Below are positions 4,735 through 11,597 of a stretch of DNA of 13,845 bases, in pieces. Made by a program: the position numbers and the translations under genes. A model generated the notes under the pieces. The model ran no database searches. It was not told the DNA's origin and was given only the letters and a program-made list of their open reading frames with translations. The first letter of the stretch is position 1, and every line of letters starts with the position of its first letter. This DNA comes from a bacterium (lineage in GTDB: Bacteria; Patescibacteriota; Minisyncoccia; UBA6257; GWB1-50-10): the NCBI GenBank assembly GCA_027310975.1, contig DAICZV010000017.1, forward strand, positions 1 to 13,845, given 5' to 3'.

Positions 4735-5522
4735 TGTCGCTACGCCATAATTTAAAGAAACATTTGCCTTGGCCGCTCCTGTATCTTTACCGGAAGGTCT
4801 ATTATTTCCCGCTTGACCTCAAAGCGGCGGTGAAGCTTTTGTGCCACGGCACGAAAACCAAGACGACCTTCGGCGGGCGCTGGATGCTGGTGCGGAAATT
4901 CTACCTCATTTCATACAGGGTGGATTGCCCGCATACCGAAAACGAACTTTTAACCATTGCCCGCGATATTTTGAGTATTCCGTCCGATGTGCCCGGCGCC
5001 ATCCTGGAGGCCGGCGCCTTCCATGGCGGGAGCACTGCCAAGCTGAGCTTGGTCGCCAAGCTCGCCGGACGCGAACTTTTGGTCTTTGATTCCTTTGAAG
5101 GCATGCCTGAAAACAGCGAGGGCGGCGGCAAGAGCATCTTCGGCCGGGAACACCACTTCCCGAAGGGGAGCCACGCCGTCGGTTTGGAGGAGGTCCGCGA
5201 AAATGTGGCCAAGTACGGCGACATTTCCCGCGCCAAATTTTTCAAAGGATTCTTCAAAGATACCCTGCCCGGTTTGCGGGAGCCGATCGCGGCCGCTTGC
5301 GTGAATGTTGACCTTAAAGAATCAACGCGCGACTGCTTGAAATACGTTTTTCCGCTCGTTCCGAAAGGCGGCCTTTTCTTTTCTCAGGACGGCCACTTCC
5401 CATGGGTGATTGAGCTTCTGCGCGACCCGGGCTTCTGGGGAGTGGAGATGGGCATTCCGAAGCCGGCAATGGAAGGGTTGGGGACGTCCAAGCTGGTGGT
5501 TATTCGTTCCATCGGACGATAA
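4734..5522 (+). CDS. TylF/MycF-type SAM-dependent methyltransferase (262 aa)
   Basis: The class I methyltransferase motifs follow the TylF/MycF (PF05711) pattern: motif I as LEAGAFHGGST (91-101), the family signature DSFEGMPE (119-126), NVDLKEST (191-198) matching the NvDlyeSt strand, then a GG turn (212-213) and QDGHF (218-222) near the metal and substrate site. Family members methylate sugar hydroxyls in antibiotics or cell-surface glycans, often with Mg. The N-terminus (1-30) is basic and aromatic and may associate with the membrane. Start ATG overlaps the previous stop (TAATG). The pairing with an F420-ligase-like gene suggests a joint modification step, possibly of an envelope component; that is inference. 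Confidence 0.75.
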   Translation: MSLRHNLKKHLPWPLLYLYRKVYYFPLDLKAAVKLLCHGTKTKTTFGGRWMLVRKFYLISYRVDCPHTENELLTIARDILSIPSDVPGAILEAGAFHGGSTAKLSLVAKLAGRELLVFDSFEGMPENSEGGGKSIFGREHHFPKGSHAVGLEEVRENVAKYGDISRAKFFKGFFKDTLPGLREPIAAACVNVDLKESTRDCLKYVFPLVPKGGLFFSQDGHFPWVIELLRDPGFWGVEMGIPKPAMEGLGTSKLVVIRSIGR

Positions 5523-5529
5523 CCCACTC

Positions 5530-5596
5530 CGGACATCCCGCTCGTCGGGCGCTCCGGGCCGCTTGGCCAAGTCTGACCCTCCTCGCAGAATGTCCG
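5530..5596. repeat. Structured GC-rich intergenic element
   Basis: CGGACAT (5530-5536) and ATGTCCG (5590-5596) pair perfectly. They enclose smaller hairpins CCCG-CTCGT-CGGG (5537-5549) and GGCC-GCTT-GGCC (5557-5568). There is no T run, so it is not a classic terminator. The 166 nt between the methyltransferase gene and 5688 hold nothing else except the promoter at 5637. Confidence 0.5.
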
Positions 5597-5636
5597 TAGC
5601 GGTTTATCAAAAATTATTCATATCCAGCGTCATTTT

Positions 5637-5645
5637 TGCTATAAT
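5637..5645 (+). promoter_or_regulatory. Extended -10 promoter of the 5688 gene
   Basis: TGCTATAAT is a perfect extended -10 (TGN-TATAAT). The predicted start lies about 36 nt before ATG 5688. A weak -35 (TTCATA, 5617-5622) is 17 nt upstream. Confidence 0.65.
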
Positions 5646-5687
5646 AAGATTAATCATCAAAGGTCGAAAAATTCAATCAAATATTAA

Positions 5688-6368
5688 ATGTTCATTCAAG
5701 ATTGGACGTCTTTGGTAGTGAGTTCCTTGCAGAATGTCTGGGTGGGATTCGTGAGCACCCTCGCGAGCATCGTCGGCGCTTTGGTCGTTTTCATAATCGG
5801 CCTCATCGTTGCCGCCGGTATCGCGGCCTTGGTGGAGAAGATCGTCCAGGTGGTCAAGCTGGACAAGCTTTTGATCAGCTTGGGCTTGGAGGAATACTTT
5901 GAGCGGGCGGGCTTGCACGTGAACAGCGGCAAGTTCTTCCGGAAACTGGTCTACTGGTTCCTCGTGGTGGTCTTCCTCCTCGCGGCCGTGGATATCCTCG
6001 GTTTCTACTCGCTCGCGAGCTTCCTCAACTCCGTGCTGCTCTACGTGCCGAACGTGCTTGTGGCGGTCCTTATCATGCTCGCCGCTTTCATTGTCGGTCA
6101 CTTCCTGCGCGGTCTCGTGAAGGCCTCCGTGAAGAGCGCTAAGCTCCACGGCGCGGGCTTCCTCGCCTCGCTTACCTGGTGGTCGGTCATCATCTTCGGT
6201 TTCCTCGCCGCGCTTTCCCAGCTCGGGATTGCCGTTGCGATAGTGAACGCCCTCGTGACGGGCCTCATTGCGATGCTCGCCATCGCTTTCGGTTTGGCCT
6301 TCGGTCTGGGCGGCAAAGATTATGCCTCCCACCTGATCGGCAAGCTGCGGGAGCACACAGAAGGTTAG
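5688..6368 (+). CDS. Mechanosensitive-channel-type conserved TM helix protein (226 aa)
   Basis: It resembles proteins with the 'mechanosensitive ion channel, conserved TM helix' repeat (PF05552), which occurs with or without the MscS pore domain. About five membrane segments are seen: ~22-50, 87-107, 116-140, 158-178 and 184-206. LYVPNVLVAVLIMLAAFIVG (118-137) matches the LpnilaAllillvG pattern. The end FGLAFGLGGKDYASHLIGKL (201-220) matches the GlGgrd-aa segment that follows the last helix. No MscS beta or C-terminal cytoplasmic domain follows, so this is a TM-helix-only member whose channel activity is not established. The ATG has no clear ribosome site. It is followed by a strong terminator, so it is probably transcribed alone. 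Confidence 0.78.
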   Translation: MFIQDWTSLVVSSLQNVWVGFVSTLASIVGALVVFIIGLIVAAGIAALVEKIVQVVKLDKLLISLGLEEYFERAGLHVNSGKFFRKLVYWFLVVVFLLAAVDILGFYSLASFLNSVLLYVPNVLVAVLIMLAAFIVGHFLRGLVKASVKSAKLHGAGFLASLTWWSVIIFGFLAALSQLGIAVAIVNALVTGLIAMLAIAFGLAFGLGGKDYASHLIGKLREHTEG

Positions 6369-6386
6369 TCTCCAGCGCAGTGCGCG

Positions 6387-6416
6387 AAATCCCGCAGGGC
6401 AACTTGCGGGATTTTT
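6387..6416 (+). terminator. Rho-independent terminator
   Basis: AAATCCCGCA...TGCGGGATTT with a GC-rich 9-10-bp stem and a trailing TTTTT, 18 nt after the stop of the TM-helix gene. Confidence 0.9.
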
Positions 6417-6421
6417 GTTAC

Positions 6422-6448
6422 CCCCACCAAACAGATGTTTGGTAGGGG
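6422..6448. terminator. Second hairpin, possible back-up terminator
   Basis: CCCC.ACCAAAC pairs with GTTTGGT.GGGG around AGAT, with one bulged A. TTAAATTT follows on the plus strand. It lies between the first terminator and the rplU promoter. Confidence 0.45.
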
Positions 6449-6476
6449 TTAAATTTCCTCCCTCGGTTTCAAAAGT

Positions 6477-6505
6477 TTGACTTATCCTAAAATATTGTTA
6501 ATAAT
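6477..6505 (+). promoter_or_regulatory. Promoter of rplU
   Basis: TTGACT (6477-6482) and AATAAT (6500-6505) are spaced by 17 nt. The start of transcription would be within a few bases of ATG 6515, so the leader is extremely short, although GAAGG precedes the ATG. The spacer contains TATCCTAAAAT, also found upstream of cca. Confidence 0.55.
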
Positions 6506-6514
6506 CTGAAGGCT

Positions 6515-6820
6515 ATGGATTTCGCGATCATTGAGACGGGGGGCAAGCAATACAAGGTGTCCGCCGGGCAAAAATTAAGAGTGGAAAAGCTGGAAGGCGA
6601 AAAAGGCGGCCGGCTTTCCTTTGACAAGGTCCTCCTTAAATCCGAGGGCGGGAAGGTAGAGATTGGCACGCCCTATCTTAAAGGCGGCGTGGAAGCCGAG
6701 CTCGTGAACCAGGGCCGGGATGAAAAAAAGATTGTCTTCCGCTATCATTCCAAGACCCGCTACCGCAAGCTCAAGGGCCATCGCCAGCCCCATACTGAAG
6801 TTATCGTTAAGAAGATATAA
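6515..6820 (+). CDS. rplU: 50S ribosomal protein L21 (101 aa)
   Basis: Full-length L21, an early 23S rRNA-binding protein of the large subunit. The N-terminus MDFAIIETGGKQYKVSAGQ is the conserved start of the family. The C-terminal signature KTRYRKLKGHRQPHTEVIV binds rRNA. Length matches the usual 101-104 residues. In most bacteria rplU is followed by rpmA (L27); here a terminator comes 3 nt after the stop, then a prepilin gene, so L27 must be encoded elsewhere. Confidence 0.97.
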   Translation: MDFAIIETGGKQYKVSAGQKLRVEKLEGEKGGRLSFDKVLLKSEGGKVEIGTPYLKGGVEAELVNQGRDEKKIVFRYHSKTRYRKLKGHRQPHTEVIVKKI

Positions 6821-6822
6821 AG

Positions 6823-6848
6823 AAAGCCGCCCATAGGGCGGTTTTTTT
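6823..6848 (+). terminator. Rho-independent terminator of rplU
   Basis: AAAGCCGCCC-ATA-GGGCGGTTTTTTT: a compact GC stem with a run of seven T, starting 3 nt after the rplU stop. Confidence 0.9.
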
Positions 6849-6856
6849 GTTATAAT
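6848..6856 (+). promoter_or_regulatory. Extended -10 promoter of the prepilin gene
   Basis: TGTTATAAT directly follows the rplU terminator and shares its last T. ATG 6864 comes exactly 7 nt after TATAAT, so the mRNA is predicted to be leaderless; no Shine-Dalgarno sequence is present. Confidence 0.65.
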
Positions 6857-6863
6857 TATTGCA

Positions 6864-8093
6864 ATGAAGAGAGGATTTGCCGCCTCCCAACGTTCGGGAG
6901 GTTTCACTTTAATAGAGCTCCTGGTCGTCATCGCCATCCTCGGAGTCCTCGCCGTGGCCGTCGTCCTGGTCCTCAATCCCGCCGCCCTTCTCCAGCAGGC
7001 CCGGGACTCCACCCGGCTCAGCGACCTGGCCTCCTTGAACACCGCCCTCTCCATCTTCCAGGCCGACCAGTACGACCAGAACCTCGGCACCGCCTCCACC
7101 ACGTATATCTCTGTCCCTGATACCAGTCCCACCTGCGCTGACCTAGGCCTTCCCTCCCTCCCATCCGGCTGGTCATACCACTGTGTCCCAGCCACCTCAT
7201 CCACCCTCGTGAACGGCCAGGGTTGGATCCCCGTTAACTTCAACCTCATCTCCTCCGGTTCCCCCTTATCCCGTCTCCCCGTTGACCCTATTAACACCAC
7301 CTCCACCGGTCTCTATTACACCTATACCCCCGGAGGATCATACGAGCTCACCGCCCTGCCTGAATCCCAGAAGTACCGGTCCCAATACGACTCCACCCCC
7401 TCTCTCCAGGCCTTCCCGGGAGTGATTGCCCAGGGTTCCGACCTCTCCCTCTCTCCTCTCTACAATGCCTCGGGTCTTGTGGGCTGGTGGCCCTTGGATG
7501 GCAATGCCAATGATATGAGCGGGAACGGGAACAACGGGACGTTGATTAATAACCCCACCTACGTGGCGGGGAAAATCGGACAGGCGTTGAGCTTCAATGG
7601 GAGCAGTAATTATGTGACCATACCGAAAATCCCCGCTATCGCACAGCAATTTACAATTAGCATATGGGCGAATCGAATGGGAAATGGTTCGCATGCAAGC
7701 GGTAGTTGTCTTTTTAGTATTGATGGTACATCGTGGAGCACTACTGGCGGATTTCTTTTTTATGATAACGATAGTGGGATAGTATCAGCAAGGATACGTA
7801 ATCAGTCAGCTAACGTGGAAACGGGTGCGAACGTCATAATAAATGCTGTCAATGGCACATGGGAACATTATGTTGCGGTCTGGAACTATCCAACCCTTAC
7901 AACGTATCTGAACGGAGCTTTGGCCAATAGTATGACTTGGAATTACAACGTTGGTTGGAATACATACAATACACAAATCGGAGATTGGAATAGTGGCAAT
8001 TGGTTCGCACAATATTTTATCGACGACGTCCGCATATACAACCGCGCTCTCTCGGCCGCTGAGGTCCAGGCTTTGTACAACGCGGGGGAATAG
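6864..8093 (+). CDS. Type IV prepilin-like protein with C-terminal LamG/ConA-like lectin domain (409 aa)
   Basis: The N-terminus has a class III signal: a short basic leader, then GG^FTLIELLVVIAILGVLA (cleavage after Gly13 by prepilin peptidase, Glu at +5), followed by a long hydrophobic helix. The middle part (~50-200) is a pilin-type beta region with Cys, an S/T/P-rich stretch, and the text LPVDP...GLYYTYTPGGSYELTA that I recall from CPR pseudopilins. From about 203 (SGLVGWWPLDGNA) to the end (FIDDVRIYNRALSAAEVQALY) it is a LamG/ConA-like jelly-roll domain, which in other proteins binds glycans or surface proteins. It is likely a minor pilin or adhesin used to attach to a host or partner cell. 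DNA for residues ~250-390 is clearly more AT-rich and uses different codons from both ends of the gene. Confidence 0.9.
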   Translation: MKRGFAASQRSGGFTLIELLVVIAILGVLAVAVVLVLNPAALLQQARDSTRLSDLASLNTALSIFQADQYDQNLGTASTTYISVPDTSPTCADLGLPSLPSGWSYHCVPATSSTLVNGQGWIPVNFNLISSGSPLSRLPVDPINTTSTGLYYTYTPGGSYELTALPESQKYRSQYDSTPSLQAFPGVIAQGSDLSLSPLYNASGLVGWWPLDGNANDMSGNGNNGTLINNPTYVAGKIGQALSFNGSSNYVTIPKIPAIAQQFTISIWANRMGNGSHASGSCLFSIDGTSWSTTGGFLFYDNDSGIVSARIRNQSANVETGANVIINAVNGTWEHYVAVWNYPTLTTYLNGALANSMTWNYNVGWNTYNTQIGDWNSGNWFAQYFIDDVRIYNRALSAAEVQALYNAGE

Positions 8094-8109
8094 ACCTAAT
8101 CGTTAGGTC
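8093..8109. other. Hairpin spanning the convergent stop codons
   Basis: GACCTAA-TCG-TTAGGTC is a perfect 7-bp inverted repeat. It includes the last base of the prepilin stop (TAG, 8091-8093) and the whole recR stop (TAA on the minus strand, 8103-8105). There is no T run; it may act as a weak shared terminator or a 3'-end stabiliser for both convergent transcripts. Confidence 0.5.
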
Positions 8110-8699
8110 CGGTGTTCCAGCGAGCTTTCCAGGGTCGCTTCGTCGGCGAACTCTATCTCGCCGCCCGTCGGGATGCCGCGGCTGAGGCGGGTGATCTTAT
8201 CCGCCAGGTCTTTGAACTCGCTTTTAATGATGTCGGCGGTGAAATCGCCGATGGATGTCGGATTCAAGGCGATAATGAGCTCGTGGAGCGTTCCGCCGTC
8301 GCTTGCGACTCGCTTTTTAAGCGATGCCAGGCGCAATTTTTGGGCGGTTTCAATGACGCCCTTGTCGGCCAGCTTGCCGAGGATGAGATAGGTGCCCTTG
8401 AAGCGTCCGGTCTTTTCCAGCGTCAGGAGGTCTGTTTCTTTTTCCACTATCGCGATGGTCTTTTGGTCCCGCTCCGGCGAGGAACAGATGGCGCAATATT
8501 TTGCCGGGCCCTCTTTGAAGAAGAAGCATTTTTCGCACCGGCTCAAATTCTTGAGCCCGCCGACAGCCCTCTCCAGTTCGTCCACCGTCGCCTTATCCAA
8601 AGAGGCGAGGTAAAAGGCCAATCGGGTCGCTTGGCGCGGCCCGATGGAAGGGAGGTTGGAAAACGAATCAATGAACCTTTTGATGGACTGGGGGATCAT
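8103..8699 (-). CDS. recR: Recombination mediator protein RecR (198 aa)
   Basis: RecR works with RecO (and RecF) to load RecA onto single-stranded DNA during gap repair. The helix-hairpin-helix NLPSIGPRQATRLAFYL (15-31) opens the protein. A four-cysteine zinc finger follows (C55, C58, C69, C72). A Toprim domain begins with TIAIVEKETD (81-90). The C-terminal signature RLSRGIPTGGEIEFADEATL (171-190) is well conserved. The Toprim loop that usually reads LSPLDGIGP is absent; GKLADKGVIETA lies in its place. The gene begins 3 nt after the dnaB stop (TAG GCC ATG), so it is translated from the cysS-dnaB-recR transcript. Confidence 0.95.
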   Translation of the reverse strand: MIPQSIKRFIDSFSNLPSIGPRQATRLAFYLASLDKATVDELERAVGGLKNLSRCEKCFFFKEGPAKYCAICSSPERDQKTIAIVEKETDLLTLEKTGRFKGTYLILGKLADKGVIETAQKLRLASLKKRVASDGGTLHELIIALNPTSIGDFTADIIKSEFKDLADKITRLSRGIPTGGEIEFADEATLESSLEHRT

Positions 8700-8702
8700 G
8701 GC

Positions 8703-10070
8703 CTATTCAAAGCTGTGCTTCGTGTCCAGGTTCTTGAAGCCGACGCGTTCGGCGTCGAACATCAGCTTCACGCTCCCGACCGGACCGTTCCGGTGCTTGG
8801 AGATGATTATTTCCGCAGTGTTCTGTTCCTCGGGCGTCAGGTCCAGCCGGTCGCGTTCCTTGCGGTAGATGAAGAGCACGACGTCGGCGTCCTGCTCCAA
8901 GCTGCCGGAATCGCGCAGGTCGGAGAGGCGCGGTATCTTCTGGTCGCGCTTGTCCACTTCGCGCGAGAGCTGGGAAAGAGCGAGGACGGGGACGTTGAGC
9001 TCCCTCGCGAGAGCCTTGAGCCCGCGGGAGATCTCGGTAATCTGCTGGACGACGTTGTCGCTATTCGTCCTGGGCTGGATAAGCTGGAGGTAGTCAACGA
9101 TGACGAGGTCAATGCCGTGTTCCATCTGGAGCCGGCGGGCCATGGAGCGCATCTGGAGGAGGGTGGGGGATGGCGTGTCATCAATAAATATCTTGGCTTT
9201 GGAAAGTTCGTCCAAGGCCTGCTGGATCATGGCAAAATCGGTCTCGTCGTTCAACCGGCCGGTCCTCAGGCGCCAAAGAGGTATCTGGGCCTGGCCGGAA
9301 ATGAGGCGGTCAATGATCTGCTCCCGGGACATCTCAATGGAAAATACCGCGACGGCCCGGCCGCCCTGGACCGAGGTCTGGCGGGCGATGTCCAAAGCGA
9401 GCGAGGTCTTGCCGAGGGAGGGCCGGGCGCCGAGGATGATGAGGTCGGAGGGCTGGAGTCCGGAGAGCATGTTGTCCAGGTCGGTGAAGTAGGTCGGCAC
9501 GCCGCGCAAGCCGCCTTTCTCGCCGTGATGGAGCTTTTCAATGCGCTCGTAGGCGGCCGGCAGTTCGTCCTTCAAAGCCGCGAACTTCTGCGGCCGGGAG
9601 CGCTGGGAAATGTTGAAGACCTTCTGCTCCACGTTCTCAATGAGGCGCTCAAAATCTTTTTCTTCAAAGACGCGTTCGGTAATTTCGGCGGATGCTCCCA
9701 AAAGATCGCGGCGCACCCGTTTTTCCTTTACGATGCCGGCGTAATGGGCGACGTGGGCCGAGGTCGGCACGCTTTCCACGAGCGAGGTCAGATAATCTAT
9801 CCCGCCCGTGCCCTGGAATTCTTTCTTTTCCTTCAGGTGGTGGGAGACGGTGAGGAGGTCTATCGGTTCGGCGTGGCCCCAAAGTTCCAGGATGGTCTCG
9901 TATATCCGCTGGTTGCGGCCGTCGTAAAAATCGCTGGGCGCCAAAAAGTCCGCCACTTGGATGACGGCGTTTTTGTCGAGCATTAAAGAGCCGAGGACGG
10001 ACTGCTCGGCCTCCAGGTCCTGGGGCGGAATTTTCAAGACCGGGTCTTTTAAATTATTGTTCTGGGACAT
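8703..10070 (-). CDS. dnaB: Replicative DNA helicase DnaB (455 aa)
   Basis: The hexameric 5'-3' helicase of the replication fork, driven by ATP. The N-terminal primase-interaction domain (~12-115) starts with PPQDLEAEQSVLGSLMLD, the family hallmark. A linker follows, then the RecA-like C-terminal domain: Walker A GARPSLGKTSL (214-224), SIEMS (244-248), Walker B LVIVDYLQLI (322-331), LSQLSREVDKR (365-375) and the arginine-finger region ISKHRNGPVG (423-432). Length is normal and there is no intein, although DnaB is a frequent intein host. The gene begins one base after the cysS stop (TAA T ATG) and is followed closely by recR. The opposite strand is open over long distances, but this is a codon-use shadow. 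Confidence 0.97.
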   Translation of the reverse strand: MSQNNNLKDPVLKIPPQDLEAEQSVLGSLMLDKNAVIQVADFLAPSDFYDGRNQRIYETILELWGHAEPIDLLTVSHHLKEKKEFQGTGGIDYLTSLVESVPTSAHVAHYAGIVKEKRVRRDLLGASAEITERVFEEKDFERLIENVEQKVFNISQRSRPQKFAALKDELPAAYERIEKLHHGEKGGLRGVPTYFTDLDNMLSGLQPSDLIILGARPSLGKTSLALDIARQTSVQGGRAVAVFSIEMSREQIIDRLISGQAQIPLWRLRTGRLNDETDFAMIQQALDELSKAKIFIDDTPSPTLLQMRSMARRLQMEHGIDLVIVDYLQLIQPRTNSDNVVQQITEISRGLKALARELNVPVLALSQLSREVDKRDQKIPRLSDLRDSGSLEQDADVVLFIYRKERDRLDLTPEEQNTAEIIISKHRNGPVGSVKLMFDAERVGFKNLDTKHSFE

Positions 10071-10071
10071 A

Positions 10072-11508
10072 TTACTCTTTGGAGACGAAGGGTCCGAGGG
10101 GCGTGTCTTCTATTGAGTATCCTAGCGCGCCTATCTCTTTTCTCAAGGTGTCGGATTGCTCAAACTGTTTGCTTCTTCTGGATAACTCGCGTTTTTGGGC
10201 CAGGGCGGCGATTTTAGGCGGTATTTGCTGGGGTGCTGGAAGCACGAAGCCCAAGAGCCCGAACTTTTCCCCGATGGCCAGGCGCAGGGCGCGGGCGTCT
10301 TGGCCGGAAAGCACCCAAAGTTTTGGCTGGATCTCGCGGGTCAAGGCAAAAAGTGCGCCCAAGGCCGCGGGCGTCGCAAAGTCGTCGTCCAGGGCCTCGG
10401 AGAAGTTCTGGGCCGTTGCGGCGATGAGCCGCGCGACCTCGCCGGACGCTTGGCCGGCCGGAACCGTTTTTTCCACGAAAGCTAATTTTGCGCAAAAGGC
10501 CCGCATGCCCCCGACGGCCGCTTCCGCCGTCTGGGCCATCTCTTCTGAATAATTTATAGGCGTGCGGTAGTGGGCGGAGAGGGCGATATAGCGCAAGGCG
10601 TCGGCCGAATGTTTTTTCAAAAAATCCCGGATGGTGATGAAGTTTCCGAGGGACTTGGACATCTTTTCGCCCTGGACGGTGAGGAAGCCGGTGTGGAGCC
10701 AAAGCTTCACGAAAGGGGTCCGGTCGTAGGCCGCTTCGGCTTGGGCGATCTCCGCTTCGTGGTGGGGGAATTTCAGATCCATCGCGCCGCCGTGCAGGTC
10801 GTACTGCGGCCCGAAATATTTCACGCTGATTGCGGTGTCTTCAATGTGCCAGCCCGGCCGACCCCAGCCGAGAGCGGTTCTCCAGACGGGCTCGCCGTCC
10901 GCCGTAACGAGGAAGCGCTTGTAGAAAGGCGCCGTGACGGGCGATTTGGGGAACTTCCAAAGGCAAAAGTCGCCCTTGTTCCTTTTCGCGACGCTCTCGT
11001 CAATGCGCGAGACGGAATCCTCCGCTTGGAGCGCCGTGCGGTGGGAGAGCGCGCCGTAGGCCGGGAACTTCGCGATGTCAAAATAAATGCCGTCGCCCGC
11101 GATCTCGTAAGCGAAGCCCTTCTTTTGAAGGAGCTGCACCTGTTTCACGATCTCCGGGATGAAGCGCGTGGCCGGAGCGTATTTGGTGACGCTCGCGATG
11201 CCGAGCGCCTTCATGTCGTCAAAATAGGCCTGAGCGAAGCGCTTGGCGAGAGCGAGCGGACCCTCTTGGTTCTCTTTTGCCCGGGCGATGATGCGGTCAT
11301 CCACGTCCGTGATGTTCTGGATATAGGCGACGCCCCAGCCCGCCGCGCGGAGATACCGGACGAGCGCGTCAAAAAAAACGTAGGTTCGGGCGTGGCCGAT
11401 GTGGGAATAGTCGTAGACCGTCGGGCCGCAGACGAAAAGCTTCAAAGGCCGCCCGGCCGGCCGTTCCAATTTCTCCTTCTTTCCGGAGAGGGTATTGTAG
11501 AGTTCCAT
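10072..11508 (-). CDS. cysS: Cysteinyl-tRNA synthetase (478 aa)
   Basis: It charges tRNA-Cys with cysteine using ATP. A class I Rossmann fold is marked by FVCGPTVYD (25-33), HIGH (36-39) and KMSKS (282-286), with GRPGWHIE (216-223) and FPHHEAEIAQ (247-256). Of the four zinc ligands known in the E. coli enzyme (C28, C209, H234, E238), Cys27, His249 and Glu253 are kept, but the second cysteine is Asp224 (GWHIEDTAI). The C-terminal helical and DALR-type parts follow, with a conserved QKRELSRRSKQFEQSDTLR segment near the end. ATG 11508 lacks a Shine-Dalgarno sequence; TAGAAT lies 10 nt before it. It is the first gene of the cysS-dnaB-recR unit. Confidence 0.97.
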   Translation of the reverse strand: MELYNTLSGKKEKLERPAGRPLKLFVCGPTVYDYSHIGHARTYVFFDALVRYLRAAGWGVAYIQNITDVDDRIIARAKENQEGPLALAKRFAQAYFDDMKALGIASVTKYAPATRFIPEIVKQVQLLQKKGFAYEIAGDGIYFDIAKFPAYGALSHRTALQAEDSVSRIDESVAKRNKGDFCLWKFPKSPVTAPFYKRFLVTADGEPVWRTALGWGRPGWHIEDTAISVKYFGPQYDLHGGAMDLKFPHHEAEIAQAEAAYDRTPFVKLWLHTGFLTVQGEKMSKSLGNFITIRDFLKKHSADALRYIALSAHYRTPINYSEEMAQTAEAAVGGMRAFCAKLAFVEKTVPAGQASGEVARLIAATAQNFSEALDDDFATPAALGALFALTREIQPKLWVLSGQDARALRLAIGEKFGLLGFVLPAPQQIPPKIAALAQKRELSRRSKQFEQSDTLRKEIGALGYSIEDTPLGPFVSKE

Positions 11509-11533
11509 GAATATATCAATTCTACACTAAACA

Positions 11534-11554
11534 ACGGGAAGTGGAACTTCCCGT
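11534..11554 (-). terminator. Hairpin terminator between the CorA-like gene and cysS
   Basis: The stem ACGGGAAGT/ACTTCCCGT (9 bp, loop of 3) is followed on the minus strand by TGTTTAG. It is the likely 3' end of the CorA-like transcript. The T run is weak. Confidence 0.6.
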
Positions 11555-11562
11555 CGTCTTCG

Positions 11563-11590
11563 ACCAAATACCAAATACTAAATACTAAAT
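11563..11590. repeat. Heptamer tandem repeat (ACYAAAT)4
   Basis: ACCAAAT, ACCAAAT, ACTAAAT, ACTAAAT follow without gaps, between the CorA-like stop and the hairpin terminator. They are AT-rich against a GC-rich background. Confidence 0.85.
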
Positions 11591-11597
11591 ATTAGCT

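Noticed and set aside
6864..8093. Diversity-generating retroelement target in the prepilin-LamG gene
   Set aside because: No reverse transcriptase or template repeat is seen in the window; only the compositional shift is supported.
8112..9986. A 624-codon open frame on the plus strand opposite dnaB and recR
   Set aside because: It is fully antisense to two well-conserved genes, has no recognisable domain, and follows from their codon choice.
8703..10070. Intein in DnaB
   Set aside because: The protein has normal length with continuous Walker A and B regions.
10570..11595. A 341-codon open frame on the plus strand opposite cysS
   Set aside because: Antisense to a conserved synthetase gene; the translated text shows no family features.
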